64,000 bases of DNA from Slackia sp. Lineage in GTDB: Bacteria > Actinomycetota > Coriobacteriia > Anaerosomatales > Anaerosomataceae. The translations under genes and the position numbers were made by a program. Location of the stretch: the NCBI GenBank assembly GCA_020725885.1, contig DYEA01000007.1, forward strand, positions 248,001 through 312,000, read 5' to 3'. The stretch's first letter is position 1; each line of letters opens with the position of its first letter. Under the pieces are notes generated by a model. It searched no databases. It saw only the letters and a list, made by a program, of their open reading frames with translations, and was not told the DNA's origin. Below are positions 1-12,515 of this stretch, in pieces.

Positions 1-1340
1 GAATCGGCGCCGAACTCGTTTGCCCTGTACGCGATCACGCGCACTGTGCCGTCGTCATCGTACTTCGCCGTGGCCCAAGCGAGTCCGGCCTCAGGATGCC
101 ACGCAGGGACTCCGTCCGGGAGGTTCAGAGACGCTATCTCGAATACGCCGTCCTCGTCGACACGATGCACTGATGAGCCTGCGAAGAAGATCGGACCCTT
201 CTCGGTCACGCCGCACGGCAGCCACGGGAACGGCGTCGTTTCATCGACGACATCGTGGGCTTCCACCTGTTCTGAGAGGTGCGAGAGCCGAGGCTCTCGT
301 CCTTCCGCGACGCTGAGGGCGACCACGTCGAGGAACGCGGTCACGGAATCGGCGCCCGGTCGCATCTCGTCCGGCTCCAACCACACGAGCGTGTCCTCGT
401 CGGGCATCCACACGGCCGAGGGCGCCATGCCGAGGGTCTGCACCCGCTGCCTCGAGACCACCGCGCCTTTCGCAGCGTCGATGACGTAGAGGTGCCGCTC
501 GGGACGCTCCACAGCGGGAAGCTCAGAGACTGCCAGCGGATCCGACCCCAAGAGTCCTTCGACGGCGAAGTACCGGCCGGAGGGCGACCAACCGATGGGC
601 ACCAAGGTGCCTTTCGGCACGGGGCGAAGGTATGCTGGCTCAGCCGGAGGCTCGCCGCCTGAAGGACCGAACGCGATCTTCGCAGGCCCGACGCCAAGAG
701 CGGGGTCCACCGCGAGGAATGCCGCCATGCCTCCTGGACCCGGTATCGGCTCCCATCGCAGCGACGCGGGCCGACGCGGCGAAGACTTGCCGTCCAGCCG
801 CCAGACGAGCAGTTCGTCTGGAACGTGGTCGAACGTGTCGCCCAGCCCGTCGTCTGGCGGAAGGTCGGACGCGGGGATGCGCTCGAGCCACACGACCGGC
901 GCCTCAGGCTCGACGAACAATGGGCGGTACCCCTCGATGACGCGCCCCGCACGGGTCTGCTTCTCGATCGCGATGATCGCCGGTCGTCCGCCGTCAGTCA
1001 GGTGCTGCACGACGAGGTACCGGCCGTCGCCGCTCCACTGCGCGACTTTGAGCCAGCCGCTGCCTGCAACACCCCAGTCGTCGGGCTCGAGAGGCCCCTG
1101 TTCGGTGACTCCGAACACGTCGCCGAGAAATCGCACGGCCGCACGGATGCCGACCGCGCATCCGGCCACGACTGCGAGCGTCAGCACCGCCGCCACGACG
1201 CGCCACCAGCGCACCGTCCGCTTGCGCGGCGGCTCGCCCACGGGGATCGGGATCGGGGCCGGAACCACGCCTGGGGTCTGCCCGCCGGCCGGCGCGGCCA
1301 TGCCCTGCTCGTTTGCGGCGCGCGCCTCCTCGTCGCTCAC
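1..1340 (-). CDS. Membrane-anchored beta-propeller-like protein, C-terminus cut by window edge
   Basis: The reading frame is open from a GTG at 1340 to the left edge, about 446 codons, with no stop, so the C-terminus is missing. The start follows the pyrD stop by 19 bases and has a GGAGGAG ribosome site; a GTG at 1343 is an alternative. The N-terminus has a short Pro/Gly-rich cytoplasmic part and one membrane helix at about residues 45-68. The rest looks extracytoplasmic and contains repeated blade-like strands (for example WSGDGRYLVV, IGWSPSGRYFAV, VWMPDEDTLVWLE, AWHPEAGLAWATAKY) typical of WD40/TolB-like beta-propellers. I do not recognise a named family and propose no function. It is probably co-transcribed behind pyrD, in the place where pyrF/pyrE sit in many pyr operons, but nothing links it to pyrimidine metabolism. 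Confidence 0.75.
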   Translation of the reverse strand, partial: MSDEEARAANEQGMAAPAGGQTPGVVPAPIPIPVGEPPRKRTVRWWRVVAAVLTLAVVAGCAVGIRAAVRFLGDVFGVTEQGPLEPDDWGVAGSGWLKVAQWSGDGRYLVVQHLTDGGRPAIIAIEKQTRAGRVIEGYRPLFVEPEAPVVWLERIPASDLPPDDGLGDTFDHVPDELLVWRLDGKSSPRRPASLRWEPIPGPGGMAAFLAVDPALGVGPAKIAFGPSGGEPPAEPAYLRPVPKGTLVPIGWSPSGRYFAVEGLLGSDPLAVSELPAVERPERHLYVIDAAKGAVVSRQRVQTLGMAPSAVWMPDEDTLVWLEPDEMRPGADSVTAFLDVVALSVAEGREPRLSHLSEQVEAHDVVDETTPFPWLPCGVTEKGPIFFAGSSVHRVDEDGVFEIASLNLPDGVPAWHPEAGLAWATAKYDDDGTVRVIAYRANEFGAD

Positions 1341-1359
1341 CACGCCACTCCTCCGCCAG

Positions 1360-2301
1360 TCACTGTCCGCCGCCCGCGCCGCGGTGCGCGGCTCCGACGA
1401 GGTCCGCCACGCGCGCTACGCCGCGCTCCCGACAGTACGCCTCCACGCCGTCCAGGATGCGCGTCATGGCGGCCGGGTCGACGAAGTTCGCCGTGCCGAC
1501 TGCGACCGCCGTCGCCCCCGCGAGCATGAACTCGACCGCGTCGTGCGCGCTGGCGATGCCGCCCATGCCGATCACGGGCACGCGCACCGCTTCGTACACG
1601 TCCCACACCATGCGCAGGGCCACCGGCTTGATCGCGGGGCCGGACAGCCCGCCCACGCGACGGGCGAGCACGGGGCGCTGCGTCTCGACGTCGATCGCCA
1701 TGCCGAGCAGCGTGTTGATGAGGCTCACGGCGTCCGCGCCGGCCCCCTCCACCGAGCGCGCGATCGCCGCGATGTCGCCGACGTTCGGGCTGAGCTTGAC
1801 GATGAGGGGCTTGGACGTCGTTGCGCGCACCGCCGCCGTCACCGACGCCGCAGCCTCGCACGACGTCCCGAACTGCATGCCGCCGGCGTCCACGTTCGGG
1901 CACGACACGTTCAGCTCGAGCGCCGAGACCGCCGGTTCGCGGTCGAGCCGCTTGGCGACGGCGACGTACTCGTCGACCGAGTGCCCGCTGACGTTGACGA
2001 TGACGGCGAGGCCCTGCGCTGCCAGCCACGGCAGGTCGTTCGCGCAGAACGCTTCGACGCCGGGGTTCTGCAGACCGATGGAGTTGAGCATGCCGCTCGC
2101 GGTCTCCACGATGCGCGGCTGGGGATTGCCCGGCCACGGCTCGAGCGACACGCCCTTCGTGACGATCGCGCCGAGACGCGAGAGGTCGACGAGGTCGGCG
2201 TACTCCCGGCCGCTGCCGAACGTGCCCGATGCAGGCATCACCGGCGAGCGGAGCTCGAGGCTCCCGATGCTCACCCTCAGGTCGACGTCGCGCCCGCTCA
2301 T
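1360..2301 (-). CDS. pyrD: Dihydroorotate dehydrogenase, class 1B catalytic subunit
   Basis: This 313-aa FMN enzyme oxidises dihydroorotate to orotate in de novo pyrimidine synthesis. The class 1B type works as a heterotetramer with PyrK and passes electrons to NAD+. Visible marks are the N-terminal [12 protein letters not shown] segment, the active-site loop ELNVSCPN with the class 1B catalytic Cys, and the C-terminal FMN phosphate-binding run [18 protein letters not shown]. The ATG at 2301 overlaps the pyrK stop by four bases (ATGA), which fixes the start and implies translational coupling. The length is normal for the family (about 300-315). It is the last recognised pyr gene; pyrE and pyrF are not in the window. 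Confidence 0.95.
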   Translation of the reverse strand: MSGRDVDLRVSIGSLELRSPVMPASGTFGSGREYADLVDLSRLGAIVTKGVSLEPWPGNPQPRIVETASGMLNSIGLQNPGVEAFCANDLPWLAAQGLAVIVNVSGHSVDEYVAVAKRLDREPAVSALELNVSCPNVDAGGMQFGTSCEAAASVTAAVRATTSKPLIVKLSPNVGDIAAIARSVEGAGADAVSLINTLLGMAIDVETQRPVLARRVGGLSGPAIKPVALRMVWDVYEAVRVPVIGMGGIASAHDAVEFMLAGATAVAVGTANFVDPAAMTRILDGVEAYCRERGVARVADLVGAAHRGAGGGQ

Positions 2302-3142
2302 CGCTTCAGCCCCTCGACCTCGTCTTGAGCCCACACGACGTCGACGGCGTCGAAGACGGGCCCGTCGGCGCACGCGCGCTTCAGGCCGGACCGCGTCGAG
2401 ACCGTGCACGACAGGCACGCGCCGACGCCGCACGCCATCAGGCGCTCCAGCGAGACCTGGCACGGCACGCCGGCCTCTGCCGCCATGCGCGCCACCGCGC
2501 ACATCATCGGCTCTGGGCCGCAGGCATACACCACGTCAGGACGGTCTTGCTCGAGCAGCGCAGGCACCAGCGCCGTCACGAACCCGCGCACTCCGGCCGA
2601 CCCGTCGTCGGTCGCCGTCTCGACCCGGCGCGCGACGTCCTCGAACAGCCCGGCCGCTACCAGCCGCTCGGCCGTCGGCGCTCCTTGTGCCACGCTCACC
2701 GCCACACCACGCTCCGCCAGCGCCTCGGCGAGCATGCCGAGCGGCGCGGCGCCAAGCCCTCCCGCCACCAGCAGCGCGTGCGCAGCGCCCTGCGGGATCC
2801 GCCACCCCGACCCGAGCGGCCCGATGGCGTCCATCGCATCACCCGGCTCGCGCTCCGCGAGCCACCGCGTGCCGACGCCCACAACCTGGTACAGCACCTC
2901 GATCGTCTCGCCCCGCGCCCGGTGCACCGAGAACGGCCGGCGCAAGATGAACGCCGTCCCCTCGGCGATGCGCAGGTGCACGAACTGCCCGGGGCGCACG
3001 CTCGCCGCCATGCGCGGCGCGCGGAGCGCAAGAAGCCCCACGCCCGTGGCGACGCGCTCGTTCGCTTCGACGACGACCTGCTCCAGCAGCTTCCGCTGCC
3101 CCCCGTCGCCAGCGCCGTGCTCCGCCGCCTCGCCGCAGCAGC

Positions 3143-3146
<4 letters not shown>
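2298..3146 (-). CDS. pyrK: Dihydroorotate dehydrogenase electron transfer subunit
   Basis: PyrK (282 aa) carries FAD and a [2Fe-2S] cluster and moves electrons from PyrD to NAD+. The N-terminal flavin-binding barrel contains the RRPFSVH motif that contacts FAD. The nucleotide-binding half has [10 protein letters not shown] and ends in YACGPEPMM. The C-terminal cluster cysteines are visible at about residues 239, 244, 247 and 259 ([10 protein letters not shown], then RAC). The ATG at 3146 overlaps the carB stop by four bases, and the stop overlaps the pyrD start in the same way, so carB-pyrK-pyrD form a tightly coupled run. Presence next to pyrD confirms that PyrD is the NAD-linked 1B class. 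Confidence 0.95.
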
Positions 3147-6367
<3,221 letters not shown>

Positions 6368-6375
6368 GTCGCTCC

Positions 6376-7221
6376 TTAGGGCACGATCAGGACGGGGCAC
6401 GACGCCTGCCGAAGCAGCGTCATCGAGACGCTGCCCATCAGCGCCTCCTGCACGGCGTTGCGGCCGCGGGTGCCGGTGATCACACCGGTCGCGCGCCGCT
6501 CGTCGAGCTCGGCGAGCACTTCGCGCTGCGGATCGCCGCGGCGGATCACCACGCTCGTCGGGATGCCCTGCTGCTCAGCCATCGCTTCGAGCGCCTTGAG
6601 GTGGAACTCCGCGCCCTCTTCGTGGCGCCGCAGCTGCTCGCCGGAAAGCCCAGGGTCGATGACGTGCAGCAGGTAGAGCATCTTGATGCTGCCCTTCGGC
6701 ATCTCCAGCACGCGCATGAGCGCGCGCGAGGCCGAAAGCGAGAAGTCCGTGGGGAGCACGACGACGTCGCCGAAGCGGCGCAAGAGCGCCGCGGGATCCT
6801 GCGCGGCGCACAGCAGGTCGAAGCGCGCCATCAGCAGCGGCACCGACGCGTCGCGGATCAGCCGCTCGGAGACCGAGCCCTCGACAAGCTGCGAGACGAT
6901 GCCTTTGGCGTGCGAGCCGGCGAGGATCGCGTCCACGCCGCGCTCGGCTGCAAGCGCTGTGAGCGCGTCGAACGTGTCGCCCGTCGGCACGCGCAGCTCG
7001 ACGTCGTAGCCGTCAGCGGCGAGCGGCGCCGCAAGCTCCTGCAGCTTCGCGCGCGCCTCGTCCACCTTCTGCGCGATGATCGGACCCTCCATGCCCGAGG
7101 CCTCGACCACGTGCGTGAGCACGACGGAGCGTACGCCGAGCGCGGAGGCGCCGCGCGCGAACGCGAGCACGTCGAAGCACTCGTCAGAGAAGTCGACCGG
7201 TACGAGGACCGTGGTGAGCAT
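6376..7221 (-). CDS. Tandem universal stress protein inside the pyr operon
   Basis: This 281-aa protein consists of two fused UspA domains (about residues 1-140 and 150-281). Both C-terminal halves keep the G-x2-G-x9-G(S/T) nucleotide-binding signature (GSHAKG...EGSVSERL and GTRGRN...MGSVSMTL), so this is the ATP-binding type. Usp proteins modulate stress survival, but the target is not predictable. It lies between carA and carB: the carA stop overlaps its ATG codons and carB begins 8 bases downstream. Two adjacent ATGs (7224 and 7221) follow GGAGG; the second has the better spacing. Position in the operon implies that it is transcribed under PyrR/UMP control, which may tie it to carbamoyl phosphate or nucleotide supply (inference). 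Confidence 0.9.
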   Translation of the reverse strand: MLTTVLVPVDFSDECFDVLAFARGASALGVRSVVLTHVVEASGMEGPIIAQKVDEARAKLQELAAPLAADGYDVELRVPTGDTFDALTALAAERGVDAILAGSHAKGIVSQLVEGSVSERLIRDASVPLLMARFDLLCAAQDPAALLRRFGDVVVLPTDFSLSASRALMRVLEMPKGSIKMLYLLHVIDPGLSGEQLRRHEEGAEFHLKALEAMAEQQGIPTSVVIRRGDPQREVLAELDERRATGVITGTRGRNAVQEALMGSVSMTLLRQASCPVLIVP

Positions 7222-8555
7222 CATGCCTCCTTCGCATCGTCGCCGGGTTGCCGGACGCCGGCGTGCGAAGCGCCGCTCGCGTGCAGGCCGCCCGCGCTTC
7301 CCTCGGCGAACACGTCGTCGTGGCCGTCCATCAGGCGCGTGAACGCGCCGAACAGGTACTGCGCGTCGTGCGGCCCAGGCGCCGCCTCGGGGTGGTACTG
7401 CACCGAGAACGCCTGCACGTCGAGCGCGCGCACGCCCTCGACCGTCATGTCGTTGAGGTTCACGTGCGTCAACTGGACGCGGCCGAAGCGTTCGGAAGCC
7501 ACCACGGGGGCGACGCCTGCCCGCACCCACGCGCCGAGGTCGTTCGGGTCGAGGTCGAGGCCGCCGCTTTCTTCGGGAAGCAGCCGCCCGATGCTTCCGA
7601 AGTCCACGCAGAAGCCGTGGTTCTGGCTCGTGATCTCCACGCGGCCCGTGAGCAGGTTCTTGACCGGCTGGTTGCCGCCGCGGTGCCCGTACTTCAGCTT
7701 GTAGGTCGAGCACCCGAGCGCGAGCGAGAGCATCTGGTGGCCGAGGCAGATGCCGAAGACCGGCACCCTGCCCAGAATCTCGCGGAGCGTGCCGTAGAGG
7801 TACGTCACGGCGGCCGGGTCGCCGGGCCCGTTGGCGAAGAACACGCCGTCGGGCTCGAGCGCAAGCGCCTCCTCGGCGCTCGTCGTCGGCGGCACGACGA
7901 TGACCTCGCAGCCCGCTTCGGTCAGGCGGCGCAGGATGTTCCACTTGATGCCGGAGTCGAACGCCACCACCCGGTGCTTCGGCCGCACGGGCACGACGCC
8001 GGTATCCACCGGCAGCTCGCAGTCGGGCGGCACCTCCGCGCCCCACGTGAAGCGCTCGCGCACTGCGACTTCCGCCACGAGGTCGCGGCCGACCAAGCCG
8101 GGCGAGCTCCGCGCCTTCTCGACGAGCGAGGCGGGGTCGAGGTCGACCGTCGAGAGCACGGAGCGCATCGCGCCCGCCTCGCGCACGTGCTTCGTGAGCC
8201 TGCGCGTGTCGATGCCTTCGGCCGCCACCACCGAGAAGCGCTCGAAGAACTCCCGGAGCGTCATCTCCGCCCGCCAGTTCGAGGCGGTCTCGGAGCACCG
8301 CCGCATGACGAACCCGGCCGCGAACACGCCGCGCGACTCCATGTCTGCCGCGTTCACGCCGTAGTTGCCGATGTGCGGCATCGTCATCGTCACGATCTGG
8401 CCCGCGTACGACGGGTCGGTGAAGACCTCCTGGTAGCCGGCCATCGAGGTGTTGAAGACGATCTCGCCCGTGACCTCGCCGTCGACGCCGCACGCGACGC
8501 CCTCGAACACGGTCCCGTCCTCGAGCGCGAGCAACGCTGGCCGTCTCGCGTTCAC
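7221..8555 (-). CDS. carA: Carbamoyl-phosphate synthase small (glutaminase) subunit
   Basis: CarA hydrolyses glutamine and channels ammonia to CarB. The N-terminal CPSase domain (MAGYQEVFTDPSYAGQIV) is followed by a class I glutamine amidotransferase domain with nucleophile FGICLGHQ and the catalytic His/Glu in QYHPEA. At 444 aa it is longer than the usual 360-390. There is an extra stretch of about 30 residues between the SQNHGF motif and the THVNLNDMTVEG motif, and a Gly/Ala-rich tail of about 40 residues. The stop overlaps the usp start and the start overlaps the pyrC stop by four bases. All catalytic residues are present, so the extensions look like lineage decoration rather than damage. 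Confidence 0.95.
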   Translation of the reverse strand: MNARRPALLALEDGTVFEGVACGVDGEVTGEIVFNTSMAGYQEVFTDPSYAGQIVTMTMPHIGNYGVNAADMESRGVFAAGFVMRRCSETASNWRAEMTLREFFERFSVVAAEGIDTRRLTKHVREAGAMRSVLSTVDLDPASLVEKARSSPGLVGRDLVAEVAVRERFTWGAEVPPDCELPVDTGVVPVRPKHRVVAFDSGIKWNILRRLTEAGCEVIVVPPTTSAEEALALEPDGVFFANGPGDPAAVTYLYGTLREILGRVPVFGICLGHQMLSLALGCSTYKLKYGHRGGNQPVKNLLTGRVEITSQNHGFCVDFGSIGRLLPEESGGLDLDPNDLGAWVRAGVAPVVASERFGRVQLTHVNLNDMTVEGVRALDVQAFSVQYHPEAAPGPHDAQYLFGAFTRLMDGHDDVFAEGSAGGLHASGASHAGVRQPGDDAKEA

Positions 8556-9844
8556 AGCGGCACCACCTCCCCGCCCTTGAGCGCCCAGCGCCCGCCTACG
8601 AGCACCTCCGTCGGTTGCCCGAAGAGCGTCTGCCCAGCGAAAGGCGTGTTCTTCGACTTGCTCTTCAGATGCGACGGCTCGACCTTCACTTCAGCGTCAG
8701 GGTCTACCACCGTGATGTCGGCGGGCATCCCCGCCTCCAGCCGCACCTCCGGCAGCCGGAACGCAGCGCGCGGGCCGTGGCAGAGCAGCCGCACGACGTC
8801 GCCCCACCCGATGACGCCCTCGCGCACCAGGCGCGTGACCACAAGCGGCACCGCGGTCTCCAGGCCGATGATGCCGAACGGCGCCAACTCGAACTCCAGC
8901 TCCTTCTCGTGTGCCGCGTGCGGCGCGTGGTCCGTCGCGATGCAGTCCACTGTGCCGTCGACAAGCCCCGCGACGAGCGCCTCGCGATCCTCGCGCGTCC
9001 TGAGCGGCGGGTTCATCTTGAACGACGTGTCGTACGAGACGATCGCGTCTTCGTCCAGGAACAGGTGGTGCGGCGTCACCTCGCAGGTCACGCGCACGCC
9101 GCGCCGCTTGGCCTCGCGCACGATCTCGAGCGACCGGGCCGTCGAGACGTGCGCGACGTGCACCCGGCACCCGGTGAGCTCGGCGAGCGTCACCTCGCGG
9201 GCCACCATGACCTCCTCGGCGGCAGCCGGCTGGCCGGGAAGCCCCATCCGCGTCGAGACGACGCCCTCGTTCACGGCGCCGCCGCGCGAGAGCGACTCGT
9301 CCTCGCAGTGCCCGACGTAGAGCGCGTCGAACCCCGCAAGATACTCCATCGCGGTGCGCGCCATGCCCGCCGACTGGATCCCGCGCCCGTCGTCGCTGAA
9401 CGCGACCGCGCCTTCCGCGAGCATGTCGCCGATCTCCGCGAGCTGCTCGCCTTTCTGCCCGCGCGTGAGCGCCCCGATCGGGTGCACGCGCACGATGCCC
9501 TGCTCCTGCGCGCGTTCCACCACGAACCGCACGGCGGCACCGGTGTCGCACACGGGCGTCGTGTTCGGCATCGGGCACACGGCGGTGAACCCGCCGCACG
9601 CAGCGGCTGCGGTGCCTGTCGCGATCGTCTCCTCGTCCTCGCGCCCGGGCTCGCGCAGGTGCGTGTGCACGTCGACGAAGCCCGGCATCACCACCTTGCC
9701 CGCGCAGTCGATCGTCTCGCCCTTCGGGATCGAGAGCCCCTCGCCGACCTCGACGATGACCCCGTCGCGCACGACGACGTCGGCGACGGCGTCCAGGCCG
9801 GCGGCCGGGTCGACGACGCGGCCTCCTTTAAGCAGCAGCGCCAC
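8552..9844 (-). CDS. pyrC: Dihydroorotase
   Basis: This 430-aa class I (bacterial amidohydrolase type) dihydroorotase cyclises carbamoyl-aspartate to dihydroorotate. The zinc-binding DVHTHLREPG motif lies near residue 60, and the downstream HIGH-type histidines (VGHCEDES, VHVAHVSTA) and catalytic Asp (CIATDHAPHA) are all visible. I placed the start at GTG 9844, eight bases after GGAGG; a GTG at 9853 is in frame but overlaps that ribosome site. Either start lies inside the end of pyrB, so the two genes overlap by 17-26 bases and are probably translationally coupled. Confidence 0.95.
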   Translation of the reverse strand: MALLLKGGRVVDPAAGLDAVADVVVRDGVIVEVGEGLSIPKGETIDCAGKVVMPGFVDVHTHLREPGREDEETIATGTAAAACGGFTAVCPMPNTTPVCDTGAAVRFVVERAQEQGIVRVHPIGALTRGQKGEQLAEIGDMLAEGAVAFSDDGRGIQSAGMARTAMEYLAGFDALYVGHCEDESLSRGGAVNEGVVSTRMGLPGQPAAAEEVMVAREVTLAELTGCRVHVAHVSTARSLEIVREAKRRGVRVTCEVTPHHLFLDEDAIVSYDTSFKMNPPLRTREDREALVAGLVDGTVDCIATDHAPHAAHEKELEFELAPFGIIGLETAVPLVVTRLVREGVIGWGDVVRLLCHGPRAAFRLPEVRLEAGMPADITVVDPDAEVKVEPSHLKSKSKNTPFAGQTLFGQPTEVLVGGRWALKGGEVVPL

Positions 9845-10762
9845 TGCTGTCACCTCCGAGGAGCAGGTACATCACGGCCATCCGCACCGCCACGCCCGCG
9901 TTCACCTGGTCGAGCACCACCGAGCGCGGCGAGTCGGCGACCTCGGACGAGATCTCCACGCCGCGGTTCATCGGGCCTGGGTGCATGACGATCATCTCCG
10001 GTTTCGCACGCTCAAGCCGCGCCCCGTTCATCCCGTACAGCCGCGCGTACTCGCGCACGCTCGGGATCGGCATCGCCGCCTCCCGCTCGAACTGCACCCT
10101 CAACATGTACGCGACGTCGAGCTCAGGCAGCACCTCGTCGAGCGAGTACGACACCTCGGCGCCAAGCACGTCCGGACGCGGCGGCATGAGCGTCTTCGGT
10201 CCGATGAGGATCGGCCGCGCGCCTACCTTGTTCAACGCCGGCACGAGCGATCCGGCGACCCGCGAGTGCGCCACGTCGCCGACGATGCCCACCGTGAGGC
10301 CCTCGAGCCGCCCGAGCGCGCGGCGCATCGTGAACAGGTCCAGCAGCGCCTGCGTCGGGTGCTGGTGGATGCCGTCGCCGCCGTTGACGATGTGGGCGTC
10401 CATGCACTCCGCGAGCACCTGCGGCGCGCCCGCGTACTTGTGACGCACCACCACGAGGTCGCACGCCATCGCCGAGAGCGTCTTGGCGGTGTCGCGCAGG
10501 CTCTCGCCTTTGGCGGTGGCCGACGCCGAGGCCGAGAAATTCACGCCGTCGGCCGACAAGCGCTTGGCGGCGATCTCGAACGACGTCCGCGTGCGCGTGC
10601 TCGGCTCGAAGAAGAGGTTGACGACGGTGCGGCCTCGAAGCGTCGGCAGCTTCTTGATGCGGCGCTCGTTCACCTCCGCGAACGAGTCCGCGGTGTCCAG
10701 CACGAGCACGATGTCCTCCGGCGTCAGGTCGTCCATCGTCAGGATGTGCGTGCAGGAGAGCA

Positions 10763-10763
<1 letters not shown>
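9828..10763 (-). CDS. pyrB: Aspartate carbamoyltransferase catalytic subunit
   Basis: PyrB (311 aa) condenses carbamoyl phosphate with aspartate. The carbamoyl-phosphate signature FFEPSTRTRTSFE is near residue 53. The GDGIHQHPTQALLDL block and the C-terminal MHPGPMNRG loop that binds both substrates are intact. No pyrI regulatory subunit is nearby, as is common outside enterobacteria. The ATG at 10763 directly follows a GTG, and both follow a GGGAGGGGAGGC ribosome site; the ATG has the better spacing. Its first bases overlap the pyrR stop codon, so pyrR and pyrB are coupled. Confidence 0.96.
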
Positions 10764-11527
<764 letters not shown>

Positions 11528-11857
11528 TCACCGCATCCGGGCGATGCGAGACGCAACGGTTCGCGCGCCGCGAGCCCGGCCGTCTCCGGCAGCGGCTTCA
11601 AGCGCCTGCACGATACGGTCGCGCAACTCACGCCGGGAGGCGGTCGCTGCTGCTACCTCGAAGAGCTCGCTTGCGAGCGCTCGATACGTCTCTTCCATCT
11701 CTTCATAAGACGTGAGCACAAGAGGATCGACGTCCAGCAAGACGTCGTAGATGGCCTCGATGCTCCGTTGGGCGGGGCGTCGCATGACCAGGTCGACCGC
11801 GCCGTGCAGGAGTTCGACCACGAGCACCCAGACTACGTCGGCCAACCAACCCCACAC
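11528..11857 (-). CDS. Small hypothetical protein, hydrophobic N-terminus
   Basis: I do not recognise this 109-aa protein. The first 25 residues are strongly hydrophobic (MWGWLADVVWVLVVELLHGAVD), consistent with a membrane anchor or amphipathic helix. The rest is a helical, charged segment ending in an Arg/Ala-rich tail. The GTG start at 11857 has GAGGAGG ten bases upstream. It follows the 184-aa membrane protein gene by about 100 bases and may belong to the same transcript as the sensor kinase. It ends just before the proposed pyr promoter. Codon use is like its neighbours, which supports a real gene, but no family evidence is available. Confidence 0.6.
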   Translation of the reverse strand: MWGWLADVVWVLVVELLHGAVDLVMRRPAQRSIEAIYDVLLDVDPLVLTSYEEMEETYRALASELFEVAAATASRRELRDRIVQALEAAAGDGRARGARTVASRIARMR

Positions 11858-11955
11858 GCTTCGACGTCCTCCTCAGCCTTCACGCATGTCACGCACGACG
11901 ACCGCGGGCGCTCGAGCCGAACCTGGCAGCAGCATGGCTGTGGGCCTAAGGGCGA

Positions 11956-12510
11956 TCAATGCCGCTCGTCGCGACGCCCTCCCCGTCCCACCACCGCCCC
12001 GCCGACGACGGCGCCGAGAAGGCACGACGCCCACGCGGCATGACGACCAACCACGTCGACCACGACCAGCCAGTCCGGGATCTGCGGCGGATTCGCAGCG
12101 TATGCCGCCGCGCCGCTGCTAGGTAGACCCAGCAGACCGCTTGCGGCAGCTGCCACGGCAGCGACGGGTAGCCAAACCCATCGGGGGTTTCTGCCGCCGG
12201 CGATGCCGGCTGCGAGGCCTGCACCGAGCAACACGGCCGCTTCGGCCCCGCGGACTGCCAGGACCGCGGCCACGACGCCGGCTTGCCGAGAGAGCGTATC
12301 CGCGAGCACGAACCCGGCGACGTCGAGCATCTGGTCTAAGACGACGCGCGCGATCACGCCGCCAGCGATCGCGCCGAGCGCGACGGCAAGGCCGGCCGAC
12401 TCGCTCGCCTTGACCACGAGCCTTACCGCGAAGGACAGCAGCGCCGCAGCGGCGATCAGCCCTGCGGCGAGCAGCGCTCCTGCCGGCGCCGGAGGAAAAA
12501 CGATATCCAC
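11956..12510 (-). CDS. Polytopic membrane protein downstream of the sensor kinase
   Basis: This 184-aa protein is mostly membrane helices (about five, separated by short Arg/Asp-containing loops) and is very rich in Ala, Gly and Val. The C-terminus is basic and cytoplasmic-looking (VVGRGGRRDERH). No enzymatic motif is visible and I do not recognise the family. The GTG start at 12510 has a GGGGGAG site eight bases upstream that overlaps the kinase stop region; the genes are five bases apart, so kinase and membrane protein are very likely co-expressed. A sensory or partner role for the kinase is conceivable but purely contextual. Confidence 0.75.
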   Translation of the reverse strand: MDIVFPPAPAGALLAAGLIAAAALLSFAVRLVVKASESAGLAVALGAIAGGVIARVVLDQMLDVAGFVLADTLSRQAGVVAAVLAVRGAEAAVLLGAGLAAGIAGGRNPRWVWLPVAAVAAAASGLLGLPSSGAAAYAANPPQIPDWLVVVDVVGRHAAWASCLLGAVVGGAVVGRGGRRDERH

Positions 12511-12515
12511 GCTGC

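Noticed and set aside
595-2950. Plus-strand frames of 577 and 545 aa over the left edge and pyrD/pyrK
   Set aside because: Arg/Pro/Ala-rich shadows; the minus strand carries pyrD, pyrK and a coherent beta-propeller frame.
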